From positions 868,001 to 932,000 of the forward strand of contig JAECYW010000002.1 in assembly GCA_023014335.1 (NCBI GenBank): a stretch of DNA of 64,000 bases, in the 5' to 3' direction. The notes under the pieces are model-generated. The model was not told the origin of the DNA. It saw only the letters and a program-made list of their open reading frames with translations, and did no database searches. Below, piece after piece: positions 21,526 through 33,300 of the stretch. Position numbers and translations under genes: made by a program. The DNA is from Galerina marginata. Its lineage: Eukaryota; Basidiomycota; Agaricomycetes; Agaricales; Galerinaceae. Within the stretch, counting starts at the first letter, position 1. Every line of letters begins with the position of its first letter.

Positions 21526-22754
21526 GGCAAGGACACCTATGGTGTGGATGCAAAAACCCCTCATGTTGGGGTACCGCGTACCATGTACGATGGTGTCGAC
21601 ATGGCTAATGCGGGTTCGTCCGCCCAGGGTCAACCATTACGGATACGTGCGACTGCTCCCACCTCGTCGACGGCAGGCAATGCATCGAACAAGATTAACG
21701 CCCATGAAGCGGCCCCATCACCATGGCCTCCACCACGCCATGCCACCGTCACTCCCCCTCCGCCTACGTGGACTTGGCTAACGCAGCCCCGCATCCGCCT
21801 CTCAACCGCTGTGAATTCGGTCGACGCTGCCCCCACGTCGTCACTTGGCCGGAGCAACCACACCGCCTCCACTGCCTACACATCATTCGCCATTCTGACT
21901 ATGGGCGCAAGCAGGTAGACGAAATAACTGCAAAAAGGCTTGAGCATTCAAGATATTCGAGTTTTCGGGAGAGTATTACCTATTATGTTTGTACTGACCC
22001 GAAAAGGCTGCTCAAATGACCTGAAAGACGCCTTTGAGGAGGGTCCGAGTGAGCAACAGACTCCAAATGACGAACGTTGCCGCCAAATGACCACGCGATT
22101 GGCACAAAGCCACAAAGATGATGCAGACATAGGCAACCACGGCGAGTGGGTGCAGGAAGGCAGGTAAACACTTTTTGTGCTTTTCCGTTCGCGTTCGCTG
22201 AACACCCACAAGCACCAGAAATAGTAATGGCGCTCTTGAACCGAACCCATTTCTGCGACCATACGACAGCCTCAAACCCGCGAGCGTCGTGTGGATACAC
22301 GATTGACTCACTGACCCTGAGGACGGCGGGAGGACTTGGAAATGACGGAGGTATGTATCCGCCATACCACCCCGCCTACATTCGCTCACATCACCACGAT
22401 CAGCTCCAACCGAAGGCTCGGATTGGTAACAACCCTAGCGTGAGAGGTATGAAGACGTTAAAAAAAACCAAAACCATACCCAGTCCAGGCAGAGATTATT
22501 GTCCAGAAGTCAGTAACGTAGGATACATCAGTCGTCGGATATGGACCTGACGAGCCAGTCGGACGGGGCTTTTCTGCTCCCGGTGGTCCTCCACAGGATT
22601 GAATTGTACTTGTCAGGGTACCATAGTAAGCGTCAATGCGATACGACAGAATTTCCCTTTGAAAGGACATTGAACATCTACGTTTGCTCGGGTGACATTG
22701 GCGTGGATTTGGAGCGGGTCCACCCTCTGCCGGTCCACCCTTTGCCACCTCTAC

Positions 22755-22905
22755 TTCGACCCAGGGATATTCAAGTTAAGTGGATGGGAATGCACGAGGT
22801 ATGTCGCGAAAACAACCCCTGCTGTGCGCCTTATTTACATTCCAGCGCTGACCAGCCTGTTGCGCCACGACATCCTGCGTTTTCCGCCACTTCACAGCAG
22901 GACGC
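22755..22905 (+). repeat. Degenerate duplicated segment, copy 2
   Basis: This is the partner of the segment at 21374-21525, in direct orientation about 1.38 kb downstream. It shares GGTATGTCGCGAAAACAACC and the blocks that follow. The reading frames differ between the copies, so neither is a convincing gene. Confidence 0.5.
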
Positions 22906-24728
22906 ACCCATCTGCGACGTCCAGCCCTCAGTGACTTGTGCCAGGTCTCTCCACATCGGCGAAGAACCCGCGTCCGCGTCCAAAACACCGTACTAGTAGA
23001 TACTCGACGAAGCCACCATCGCCCCACCTCCACTGTTGACTTGCACATTGGCGTCGATACTTCTACTTTTGACTTCAACATGGATGGCATAACAGGGTAG
23101 TAGACAGATATTTGACAAATTGCATTTTTCTACGTAGAATGTCTTTGGAGCAAAAAGAAAAAAGGACTCGAACCTGCCATGCTATGCAATGGCCGACAAA
23201 CCAAGTTGTCTTTTGCGTCGTCGCAGAAACAATTAAAAATTTATTATTCTGCTTTAATCAGAACTAAATGATTTCACGTTACATTCTACCTAGATTCTGC
23301 GCTCCGCAGAATATTCCCCTTCCAGCAGTGTCATGTAATTCATGTGTTATTTCATTTAAATATAGGTTAATGCTTACACACTATGGGATGTGAGTTTATC
23401 TCTCCCCATCAGCGGCGACCACGACTGGCAAGTAGTGTAACTCAAGGCAATGCATGCTAGGGAACGAACGGAACGTCAGGTGCAATTGGAGCTCGGCAGA
23501 ATATCTCATCTCTCTCACCGTCAGCACTGTACTTTTCTTTGTTCCCTGGTAGTAAGGCTCCAAAGCTTCAACTATCAAACCATCGATGGCCAGACTTCAG
23601 AGAGTCAATGAACGCAGAGCCAATATTAATAGCTACTCGATGGACCTCTGCTATAAATAGACCCTCAATTCAAAGGAAGGCCGACGTGTGGACGAAGCAG
23701 CGGCACAGCACCAATAATCTCTATCATACACACGTGCTGGTGGCTCTCCTTATCTTCGTGACTATCATACTGCTAATCCTTTATTGGCCTTCAGCACCCA
23801 TTTGGACTGTCCAAAATAGCCTAGTTGCTGCGTGGTTTCTGCTTGATCATGATTTCTCTTGTATCTGAATCGTGTGTTCTCTGGCTCATCTGACAGATTT
23901 TCTCTGGCGATATTGAGCTTCTCTGCATTTATCTCTATTCTCGTCGCTCGATCTCACCTCGATAGGACGACAGATGCAAAATGGAGAAAGTAAACATAGA
24001 TCGAAGGAAATTGACGTTCTATGGACTTTACGGCGCTGTGTGCGTGGTCTCTTTGCTTTCATATGGCTCCACGTTAATGGAGGCTTTTGTCTAGTCTAAG
24101 GTCTGCATTTTGATTTCTCATTCTCGCCGTCGAAAGCCTGAGTTGCTAATCTATTTTGCGCCTCCCTACACCTCTCCGAGCAGCCCTTTGACGCCAATGC
24201 ACCCACAACGGTGGTCTCGCCTTGTTTTTATTTACTAGGACACTTCAAAGGGTGAGATGAGAATCGAAAGCCCGCATGGCAATGGCATCTCATTCGACCC
24301 CCCGTGTGGGGATTCTTTTCACCAATGTGCGTCGCCTTCATCAATCTACCTGTACACGTTCATCACCATTTTGATTACTGTTGGTTCTTTACGCTGCATC
24401 CGAATTTCTCAGACGGTATTTCCTCAGGCTGGTGTTTCCCCGGTGCTGATGCCGTCTCTAGCTCTTCGATGCTTCATTGCTTCGATGCTTGGCAACCAAT
24501 ATTGGTGCCATAATGTGCGATATCGATCTCTCGTGCGGATTGTCGGCCGGCTGCACGGTTTAGAGGTTCTCTAACCCGTTAATGGAATGACATCGTGCCT
24601 CTTGCGAGTTCCATAGGTACCAAGGCAGGCGTGGCACGTCCTTCTTGTCCTGCATTTATCTTTCTTAATGCAGACGGATGCTGTTCTAATTTTTCCGCGT
24701 TCATATTCAAAATGACCCAGGCCCAAGG

Positions 24729-26921
24729 ATGCGATTCGCTTTCGCTTCCTCCCACTTCCTGACTCCCAGGACTAGACCGATTTCGACTTTGAATTTTTGG
24801 CATAGCGAACTGAAGCGATGCTGTTTGCACCTATCCTGTTATCGACTAGTCCTCGCCGGCACCGCTCTAGGGGTGGCCTTGAACAGTCATGTCGGCACTT
24901 CGCAGCTCTTCGATCGATCGCAGCTGCTCTCGTCGGGATGCTCGACGACTGGCACCCAGTCTTGCCACAACACATCTTCCGTCTCAAACTTGTGTTGCTT
25001 TGAAGCTCCCGGGGTGGGTTTCTTTCTCTTGTCATTCATGTGGCATTGACATATCTATCTCGTATGCAGGGATTACTATTGCAGACACAGTTCTGGGACA
25101 CCAATCCGTCGACAGGGCCATCCGACAGCTGGACTATCCACGGTTAGAATCTATTTATTCGTCAAGGCCTACCATCCTTCAATACTTACGCAAATTCCCT
25201 CCTTAGGTCTCTGGCCTGACCAGTACGTCGCTTGCAAAACAGCAACGAGTCTCTGTTTAACTTGGATATTCTGCTTTAGCTGCGACACTACCTTCAGCGA
25301 GAACTGCGATTCCTCTCGTGCCTACACCGGCATCGGCACTGTTAGTCTCCTCGTCTCCTTCTTACCCATCGTGCTTTCTTATTCATAAAGCATTTCAGCT
25401 GCTAAGCAACAACGGCGCAAGCGACACTTTGGCGTTCATGCAGACGGTATAGCCACTTTCACCTTTGCTTTGGCAATTGTTGTTAATCATTGGGAATAAT
25501 CAGCACTGGGTCGATATCAATGGACAGAATGAACAATTCTGGGAGGTATGCCAGTCTTTCCCCAAATGTCGTCATGTGTGTTTAAATCGGGTGTTTGTAG
25601 CACGAATGGTCCACACACGGAACTTGCATGAGGTCTGTATCAAGAAACTCAAAGGGACGACTTTATAATTGACGGTGTTGCAGCACCCTCGTTCCCTCTT
25701 GCTTACCCAAAGGTAGTGTCAAAGGCGCAGAGGCCGTCGCATTCTTCCAAACCGTCGTCAAACTTTTCCAGGTCTGTCCTTTAAACTTTTCTTCACGTGG
25801 ATCGGCTATTCCGCCAAGCTGGACCTACAATTGAAAACAAACCCTGACTGACTCCTGTATTTGATCTAGACGCTCCCAACCTTTACCTGGCTGTCGAACG
25901 AGGGTATCACGCCGACTACTTCGAAGACCTTCACCCTTTCCCAGCTCACCACGGCGCTGAAGGCACAGTCGGTTCGCATTCCACCTACCCTTATTTTTGC
26001 ATTTAGGTACTGAGACTAATTCTCTAGGGCTTTACTCCCGTCTTGAACTGCGACTCCGGTTCTTTGAATGCAATCCAATGGTACTTTAACTTGAAGGGGT
26101 CCATCATCGACGGCACTTTTATCCCTATCAGTAAGTTCTGTCCATTGCTCGCTTCTGTGGGGTGCTGTCTTAACTTGATGATCTGTAGATGCTCCTGAAT
26201 CTGGTTCGTGTCCTTCGACGGGAATCAAGTACACACCAAAGAGCGGAAGTGGTTCTTCCTCTCCCACTTCTACGGTAAGTAAACAAAGCAATTCATGCGA
26301 TCTTACACATTAAAATGATATCGACAACAGGCGTCTGCTCCTGGGGTAAGCTGCTCCCCTGTCCAAATGAACTAAATTTATTCTTATTTTGTATACAGGG
26401 TACATCCACACCTGTAAGTCGACCTGATACCAGCAAGTAAATCATACTGATTATAAATTTCTTTCCGCATATCAGGCCCCAGGAGGTTTACCCGCCAAAG
26501 CGACCATCCACGCCATTACATCAGGCTCGACAGTCGGTGGGCTGCTCTCGCTTGGCACATGGTCCACCCAGACACTGGCAACGTACACGCTCTCCGGCTC
26601 GACGTCAAGTTTCACCATGACCTCATCCAAGGGCAACTGCGGCGTCAGCGGTGGGACGTTCGCATGTGGCAGCGGGGTGTCGCTCACTTCGTTCTCTGCG
26701 GTAAGCTTTTGGTTTGGGTCCTATAAATGCGGTGATTGATCTTGATTTTTTCTTCTTCTTGGGTCGTTTATTAGGTGACTTCTGGGAGTAACCTACTCCT
26801 CGCGTCTGACGGCTCGACGGACTTCAGCAGTGACGGCAGTCCGAGTGGTAGTACCGTATTCACTGTGTTCACGGGCACCAGCCACACGAACGACTACACG
26901 CTCTCTATCGTGAGCACGTAG
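24729..26921 (+). CDS. Ribonuclease T2 family, secreted
   Basis: About ten exons join into a T2 RNase, which cleaves single-stranded RNA through 2',3'-cyclic phosphates. It has a hydrophobic leader (LVLAGTALGVALNSH), then Cys-rich SCHNTSSVSNLCC, the first active-site block FWDTNPS..SWTIHGLWPDQC with the catalytic His, FWEHEWSTHGTC as second active-site block, and the family's KGAEAVAFFQTVVKLF and CDSGSLNAIQWYFNLKG segments. A Ser/Gly/Pro linker and a C-terminal beta domain of about 110 residues follow, as in longer fungal members (Rny1-like). In the second block the Lys usually found before the catalytic His (HEWxKHGTC) is Thr. The start at 24729 puts about 30 residues before the leader; a later start or an upstream intron is possible. 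The stop is TAG at 26919. Confidence 0.88.
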
Positions 26922-27488
26922 GAGGGTGTCAGCTCCCTTTTTTGTTACCTGGATGTAGGATCTACACATGTGTAAAAAGAATGTTTGGTCAGCGTCGTAT
27001 GTAGTTGTGCAATGAATAATTCGAATTGAATTTCCACACCTTTTGGAGTTGAATCCACACGAAGAGCTGATCTTGCAATTACTGTGAACACAAAACTGTG
27101 CAGCCTGGAACCTCCTGGAATCGAACAAGCTAACCCCCTCTATCACCGCTCTTCCTCCGGATCGATGTCTGATGTCGTGCTATTTATTGCACTGCGCGAC
27201 TCGGGGCGTCCGACGCGTTATACAGTACAGAGTGCTTCTCTGATACATGCACACCAACGTGGACATGCACATTCTCTCCAAAACACCGAGGTCCCAGTCG
27301 GCTTCGGAGTAACAGATGAGAGCTAGCTGACATATCGACATATAAGCCCGAGCTACTGTCGGATCGTGGGGTTCCTTAAGCTTAAAGAACCTCGAGGAAC
27401 CTGCGTTTACAAGGTCCTGACTCGTTGATCAGTTCCAAAGCCATAACACCGAGCAAGATCCTCACCTCTCAATTCCCAACCCAACACC
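26922..27488. other. Spacer, no supported gene
   Basis: This holds the presumed 3' end of the RNase gene and the promoter of the ACT-domain gene. A short frame at 27084-27326 has no domain. Nothing else is visible. Confidence 0.4.
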
Positions 27489-28092
27489 ATGCCGCCCCCC
27501 TCCCTCAGCCCCGCGCTGCACCTCCTCGTCCTCCCCGAGCCCTTCTTCGTCGTCAAGCTCCAGCCCGGACAAGAAATCGCGCCGTGCGTCCTGCAAGACC
27601 TGACACGCGGCGGAGAGAAGGGGGGAGGCGGGTTCTTCTCTGTGACGCGCACGAGCGAGGAAGTGTCGGTCGTGGGCGAGGCGTATAGGTGGATGCCGAA
27701 GAGTTATGAGGAGCAGTCGACGTGGATGTGTGTGAAGATACGGGGGCCGATGGAGCATAGTGGGTGTTGATTGAACTGCAGAGCCTTCGGCAGTGGACTG
27801 ATGATGGTCTTGGGATTTCTGTAGGTCTGACGGGGGTTATGGCGTCTTTGACGGCACCGTTGAAGGCGGCGAAAGTGCCTGTGTTTGCGCTGTCTACTTG
27901 GTAATTACGCCTCATCATTCGCGTGCTTTCATGCGGGACCTGACGCGTCTTGTTGCTTGGATCTCTAGGAACACGGACTACGTTCTCGTGCCCAAAGAAA
28001 TGCTCGCGGACGCGGTCACCGCGCTTGAGCGGGACGGGTGGGTGTTCGCGCAGGGGATTAAGGGGAAGGGTAATCGGGTGGCGAGGCTGTAG
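27489..28092 (+). CDS. ACT-domain protein (CASTOR-like fold)
   Basis: Three exons (27489-27759, 27825-27900, 27969-28092) encode 156 residues. The pattern fits fungal ACT_7-type proteins: a first half with LLVLPEPFFVVKLQPG, a FSVTRTSEEVSVVGE strand-turn, W-M-C-V-K-I-R-G-P, then LTGVMASLTAPLKAA, VPVFALST and the ligand-site strand NTDYVLVP, with a final helix (MLADAVTALERDGW). Such domains bind amino acids; which one is not visible here. The gene has high GC content. All splice sites close in frame. Confidence 0.8.
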
Positions 28093-28528
28093 TTGAAGAG
28101 CAAGGAAAGTCACGCAACTATATTATTGCAACAGCCGAAGCAACATAGCAGAAGGAGAAGGCAGTCGACTCCATGAACTCATCAGCTTCAACTTTCGACC
28201 TAACACCCGCGTCGCATTTTGGGTTGTGGAGAGAGGTGGCTATAGACGTTTGATGGAGGTGCTTCACAATGCAATGCTAACAGCAGGCTCAAGGAGAGCT
28301 GCATCTAGGATGTATTATGTCAATAATGGATGGGTCATTACAATATGATACCTATGGCAAAAATGAATAAATTATCAAAATCCAATGTATACCCAAATGA
28401 AGTTGGAATGTGGACGAAGGAATATAAATTATGCAATCTATGAGCGAGCAGGAAACCGTGAATGGACGCTGTAAAAAACGACAGATAAGTTTTACTGACA
28501 TACCAGGAAATATTGACAAGACTCACGT
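28093..28528. other. Convergent 3' spacer
   Basis: This lies between the ends of the ACT-domain gene (+) and the SDR gene (-). It is AT-rich and has no supported coding or RNA feature. Confidence 0.4.
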
Positions 28529-30198
28529 TCAGTAAACATTCAGATCCTCTGGTTTATCAGCGGTCGTAGGCTTCCGAGCATCCACACTAGGCTCTGGCAC
28601 TTTCTCCTGCTCGACCTCCGCCGTTCCAAAGTTCTCCGCCTCCCAAACTTTCAACGCACCCTCATACTCCTCCCACACCAGCCTCCCTGCCAGCTCGCCC
28701 CCGTACTGCCCGTCATCCGCTATATCCAGCACCTCCTCGTTCAACTCCTTCGTGTCACTTTTCTTCTTGCCTTTGCCACTGGATTTTGCCTTCGCAGCTT
28801 TGGCCTGCGCCTCCCTATCTTGCTCCCTCATCTCCTCCGGCACTTTCACGCTGAGATGGACGGCGGCGCAGTCTGCGTATAGAGCCCCTGGGAGGAGGAC
28901 CTCTTCTGGCATGTCGAGTATGGACGTGTCTAGTGGTCCTTGGGGAGTGGGGTTTTTAAAGGCTGCGTCTTGAGGTGTGATTGTTGTTGCGAGGACTTTG
29001 AAAGGCGTGGGCAGGAAGAGGACGTGCAGGATGGATTGCATGGCTGTTGTTGGTGATTTTGTGAATATCGGAGGAGGGGTTGGAGGATGATGTACCTATT
29101 TATTCGAGTGATAAGCGAACGGTGTGTAAAGACGAACAAAAACCGACGTACAAGAAGAACCCCTAGATATGAGGCCCTCGGGGTCATATAATCTGCGTTA
29201 AGCAAACTTGCAACGGTGTCCACACGCCCAATGCCCGGGGATGCGCTGACGGCGACGATGTTTGACTTTTGGATCTTTGAGCTGACGACTGGCACGGCGG
29301 TCGTGCCTTCTTCTGTTTTGGGAAGCTGTGCGGCGGTGGGGAGAGCATCGAGAACGCGTTGGAGGTGGCGGGTGAGGATGATGGTGCGTAGGGAACGGCG
29401 GCCTTCGGAGAGGAATATGGATTCTGGCTTGGGTTTAGTTGAGCTGGGGGAGAGTGATGACGAGGATGGTGGGGTGAAGGAAGGAGAGAAGGGGAGGCCG
29501 GCCGCTGCTGCATAGAGGGGATTGACGACATTGATTATGCGTATGTCTCTTTCGGCTGGGGCGACGAGCAGAGCGGGTAGTAGTAGAGTTGTGATTAAGA
29601 AGGTAGCCAGAGAGTTGGCGTCTCTTTCCTTCTGCTCATTGTCTTTCGATACAGAGGAAAAGACCCAAGGAGAGCCGATATGCTTGTGCTCGTGTGCAAA
29701 GATGATAGCATCGAGCCTCTGGTCCTTGCCAGTGAGAAATTTGGTGCAAAAGGCACGTATGGAAGCAGGCGAGGCAAGGTCGCACTGTTCTGCGAATATC
29801 TGCTCGTTGGAGGTGGTGGTGCGGAGGAGACTGATGAGGATGGTGACTGTTCTGTGCGTCTATGGGGTCTGGAGAGAGGGCGATGATGTGTGCGCCGCGC
29901 TGGGCGAGAGACTGCAGCAGTGTCAGGCCAAGCGGCGTGAATCCTCCCTGTACGATAGTTAGTTAGCTATCTGAGAGCATTCTGCGACTTACGGTGAGAA
30001 GGACGACTCTGGCGTGGAGGTCCCGTTCGCGGTTTGTCCTGCGTCCTTGAGAAAAGGCTCTGAGGACGAGAACGGGTGACGGCGGCGACTGCGATGTGGA
30101 GGATGTACTGTGTGGGGAAGTAGGACGTACGCAAAAGCCTCGAGAATGCCGAGCACCATGCTGAGCAAAGTCAGGAACGCGCCTTTTTCGGGATCCAA
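28529..30198 (-). CDS. Membrane-associated short-chain dehydrogenase/reductase
   Basis: The first exon starts MDPEKGAFLTLLSMVLG, a hydrophobic N-terminus. A 70-nt intron leads to the Rossmann entry RVVLLTGGFTPLGL, with GAHIIALSPDPID closing the cofactor-binding half. Further on come EQCDLASPASIRAF (family Asp-Leu step), RLDAIIFAHEHK, RIINVVNPLYAA, a long Ser-rich insert, IVAVSASPGIG with YLGVLL, and FLPTPFK. The C-terminal third is charged (KAKSSGKGKKKSD), ending PEDLNVY. The frame changes by one base at 29844-29857 between PID and TILISLLRTT; an extra A explains it. Fungal proteins of this layout are uncharacterised NAD(P)-binding SDRs. The classical YxxxK is not obvious. The start at 30198 faces the next gene across 133 bp. 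Confidence 0.7.
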
Positions 30199-30331
30199 AA
30201 AAATGATTCAGCTCCGACTGGCTTTTGGACCGCGCCCTGTCAACGACACCCCCCGCCGTCCTCACTACTGCTGCTCATCGTCTTCAACGTCCTCCAGCAC
30301 ACTCCAGCAGACCTCAACAGCCCCGACACGG

Positions 30332-33300
30332 ATGGATGCCACATCCTCCTCCACCGCCAGCGCTCAGGGCCGTCTGAAACGCGTCCTGCCATCGCGTGCT
30401 CGACGCGGCGGCCCCGGCGTAGGCACCTGCGACACCGATCTGCTCATTCTAGACACCTACAAGCGTCAACGTGCGTCCTGCTCTCCTCCTCCCAACCCCG
30501 CATTGACTTTCTTTCATCCCAGACGAAGCCGGGCCCATCATCCCCCTCGACACCCCCTTCTTGCTCACCACCAACTCTGCCTACGCTAACGACATTCCCG
30601 GCTCCTCAGAGCACAGTGCCCGCATCAGCATCTTCGCCAACGACTCCCACTTCGCTCGCCCATGAGGTTCTCAAGGCCTGTCGCGAGCAGGAGACCATTC
30701 AGACCCCAGAATACGAGGCTATCGCAGAGTCCTCCTCCGTTGGCGGTCCGCTTCAGACCCAGAGGCGCAGAGGGTGTAAGTTGTCAAAGACATCTCTCGG
30801 CTCCCACTGATTCGCCTGTCCCTCCCCTCTTTCCATCAGGAGAGCGCAGAGACCTCTGATGCCACCTACGAGAAACGGCACCGCAAGTTTGAGATCTTGG
30901 AAAAGCGTCAGCGCCTGCGCGAGAAGGAGAAGCTCAAGCACGAGCATTACAAGCTCAAAGAGCGCATCGAGCAGCTGCGCGGAATGGACAGTAACGCCTT
31001 TCATGTCCCTCCCTGCCGTCGTCTTTCACCCCGCCCCCGCCCCAGGCCACAGCAGAGCTTGACGAGCTCGTCGCTTCCAACAGCCCTTTCGCCCATATCA
31101 ATGGCGTCGTCCACCACGCTGAAGGTGAGAGACGCAGGAAAGGAAATGCTCGACAATGCATACAAGCTCGAAAAACGCTACGCCTACCTCCTCCCCCCGG
31201 AGCGTCCCCATCGCAAGGCCCAGGACCCATCCGTATCCGCCCCCATCCCCACCGAGTCCATCTCTGTCTCAAAGGCGCAAAACCAAAACCAGAATCAGAA
31301 TCAGCCTGAAACTTACAACGACGACTCCGACTACGAACGGGCTTCCTCAGCTCACGCTGGGCCCTCAAAAAAAGACGCAGACGGCACTAAATTCCGCCTT
31401 CTCGCCTCCCGGTCGAGCGCATCCGCCACCCCTGCGCCCTCCCCGGCTGCTTCTACCGTTATCGCTACAACTACAAAACCAACTACCGCCAAAAAACCCC
31501 GGGGTTCCGCCGCGGCGTCCCGCCTGCGCAAGGGCAGCGAGATCTCGGTGTCGGTGTCTACGCCCTCGTCCGTTATTGTGCCCCTGGAGCCCCCCTCGCA
31601 GCCACCGTCCTCTGTGCCCGCTTCCGTGTCGGCGTCGGTTTCTGTCCCCAGCCCGTATGTTGATGTCGAGATGCAGAGTCCCTTGGCCGAGCCCGAGCGG
31701 GTCTTAACGCCTGCCCCGCCTGCACACGTTGAAAGGCGCCCCATGCCCTTGCCTCTGCCCCGGGTCGGGTTGTTTAATGTCGACTACGCCTCGTCTCCTC
31801 CCGCTGGCGAGCCTGAGGAGCCTGTCCATTTTACAGTGGTCTCGGGATTACAAAATGGGGCCCAGCGCCCGCCGGCAGCCTTCTCTGCCCCTTCTTCTGC
31901 TGCTACACCGCTCCCTTCTTCCTCTCCGGTCCACTCTCCACCCCCTGGTCTTTTTGCGCCTATCGTGCCAGTAGTGGCCACACCCAACGACAACGACGAC
32001 TGTCGACATGCTCGGCAGCTTGGATATGGAAATTGACATGGAGATGTCGGAGAAAGAACCCTCTCCTGAGCCTGAGGTTCCCGCCGAACCTGAAGTCCAA
32101 GTCGGGCTTGAGCCTCAAGTTCGAACAGCCTCAACCTCAAGTCGAGGAACCTCAGCCTCAAGTTGCGGAACCCTTGCCTGAGCCCGAGATTCAAGCTGCA
32201 CCCGAGGCAGAGGTAGAGGCAGAACCATTGCCACAGCCAGCACTTGAGCTAGAGGTAGAGAAAGCACCAGCGCCAGAACCAGAACCAGAACCAGTAGCGG
32301 GACTCGAACCCGAAACAGCACCAGCACCCGCACCCGAGCCAGAGTCGGTGGCTCAACCGATTGTAGAGCCAGAACTTGAACCAGAGCCCGAACTTGAACC
32401 AGAGCTTGAGCCCGAGCCCGAACCTGTGGTTGCGCCCCCGCCCCCGCCCAAAAAGAAACGTGGCGGCAGGGCGAAGAAAGCCAAGCCACCTGTTGAGCCG
32501 ACACCCCCTCCTCCGTCTCCTCCTGCCCCCCCAGTAGAAGTCGAGCCCGAGGCTGAGGCTGAAGCAGAGGCTCAGGCTCAGGCAGAAGCAGAGGCTGAGG
32601 CAGAAGCTGAGTCTGAGGTAGAAGCTGAGGCTGAGGCTAAAGCTGAGGCTGAGGCTAAAGCAAAGGCTGAGGCAGAGGCTGCGGTGAGGGAACTTTCGAC
32701 GAGGATGGAGCAGACTACTATGGAAGCTGAAGCTGAGGGCGAGGCTGAGGCTGAAGCGGGTATGAGCTTCCGTGCCCTGGAGCAAGAGGAGGACCAGCAG
32801 GAGGGTGCTGCAGAGCCATTGGAGCTTGGCAGGGAGGGCAGTGCGACTTCGATGGCAGTACACGACGTCGAGCACTCTCCCGAACTTGAACCAGAGCCTG
32901 AAGTCGAGACGGAGCCTGAGCCTGAGCCTGAGCAGTCGATCTCAGTTGTCACCAAACGGCCCTACAAACGACGAAAAAAGAACCCACTCGCCGACGACGA
33001 GCTTTACGACCCCGACAGCGCCGCCCTCGGTGCAGAGAGCGTATCCGTCGCTCTCCCCTCCACCTCCGCATCCGCAGGGCCCTCCACGCGCGGCCGCGGC
33101 CGCGGACGCTGGGCCAACGCCGACCCCAACAAGCCCACGCGCGCGCGCAAGCCCGAGATCGCCCCGCGCGGGAAGTACTACCAGAAGTACACCTCGTCGA
33201 CCACGGGGGAGAAATGCGTCACCTTCAGCCTGCTGCTCATCGCTGCCCTGAAACGCGGCCAGCGCGAGGGTAGGAATACTATGGCCTTTGGGGTCCTTAC

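Larger units (their letters stand above)
20644..24728. other. 4-kb stretch without a supported gene
   Basis: Just after the 920-residue gene a hairpin CAAGTCGGG/CCCGACTTG spans 20784-20815. The next about 300 bases are AT-rich with repeated ATTCTG/CAGAAT words, which return at 23220-23320 with a hairpin ATTCTGCG-CTC-CGCAGAAT (23294-23312). Between them are degenerate open frames, including plus 21366-21918, which could form a Thr/Pro/Ala-rich protein if a 56-nt intron at 21416 is real, and plus 23539-23868 with one hydrophobic run. None has a domain. The matching AT-rich flanks suggest a decayed insertion, but no transposase is visible. Confidence 0.45.

Noticed and set aside
21366..21918. 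Thr/Pro/Ala-rich plus-strand frame with a possible intron at 21416
   Set aside because: No domain and no homologous frame in the duplicated segment at 22755-22905; left as a possibility in the gene-free entry.
23155..23215. tRNA-like sequence on the minus strand with box-B word GGTTCGAGTCC
   Set aside because: The T-stem pairs poorly, no acceptor stem closes, and the A-box is not recognisable. At best a tRNA relic.
23539..23868. Plus-strand frame of 109 residues with one hydrophobic run
   Set aside because: A single short frame without splice extension, leader or homologue.
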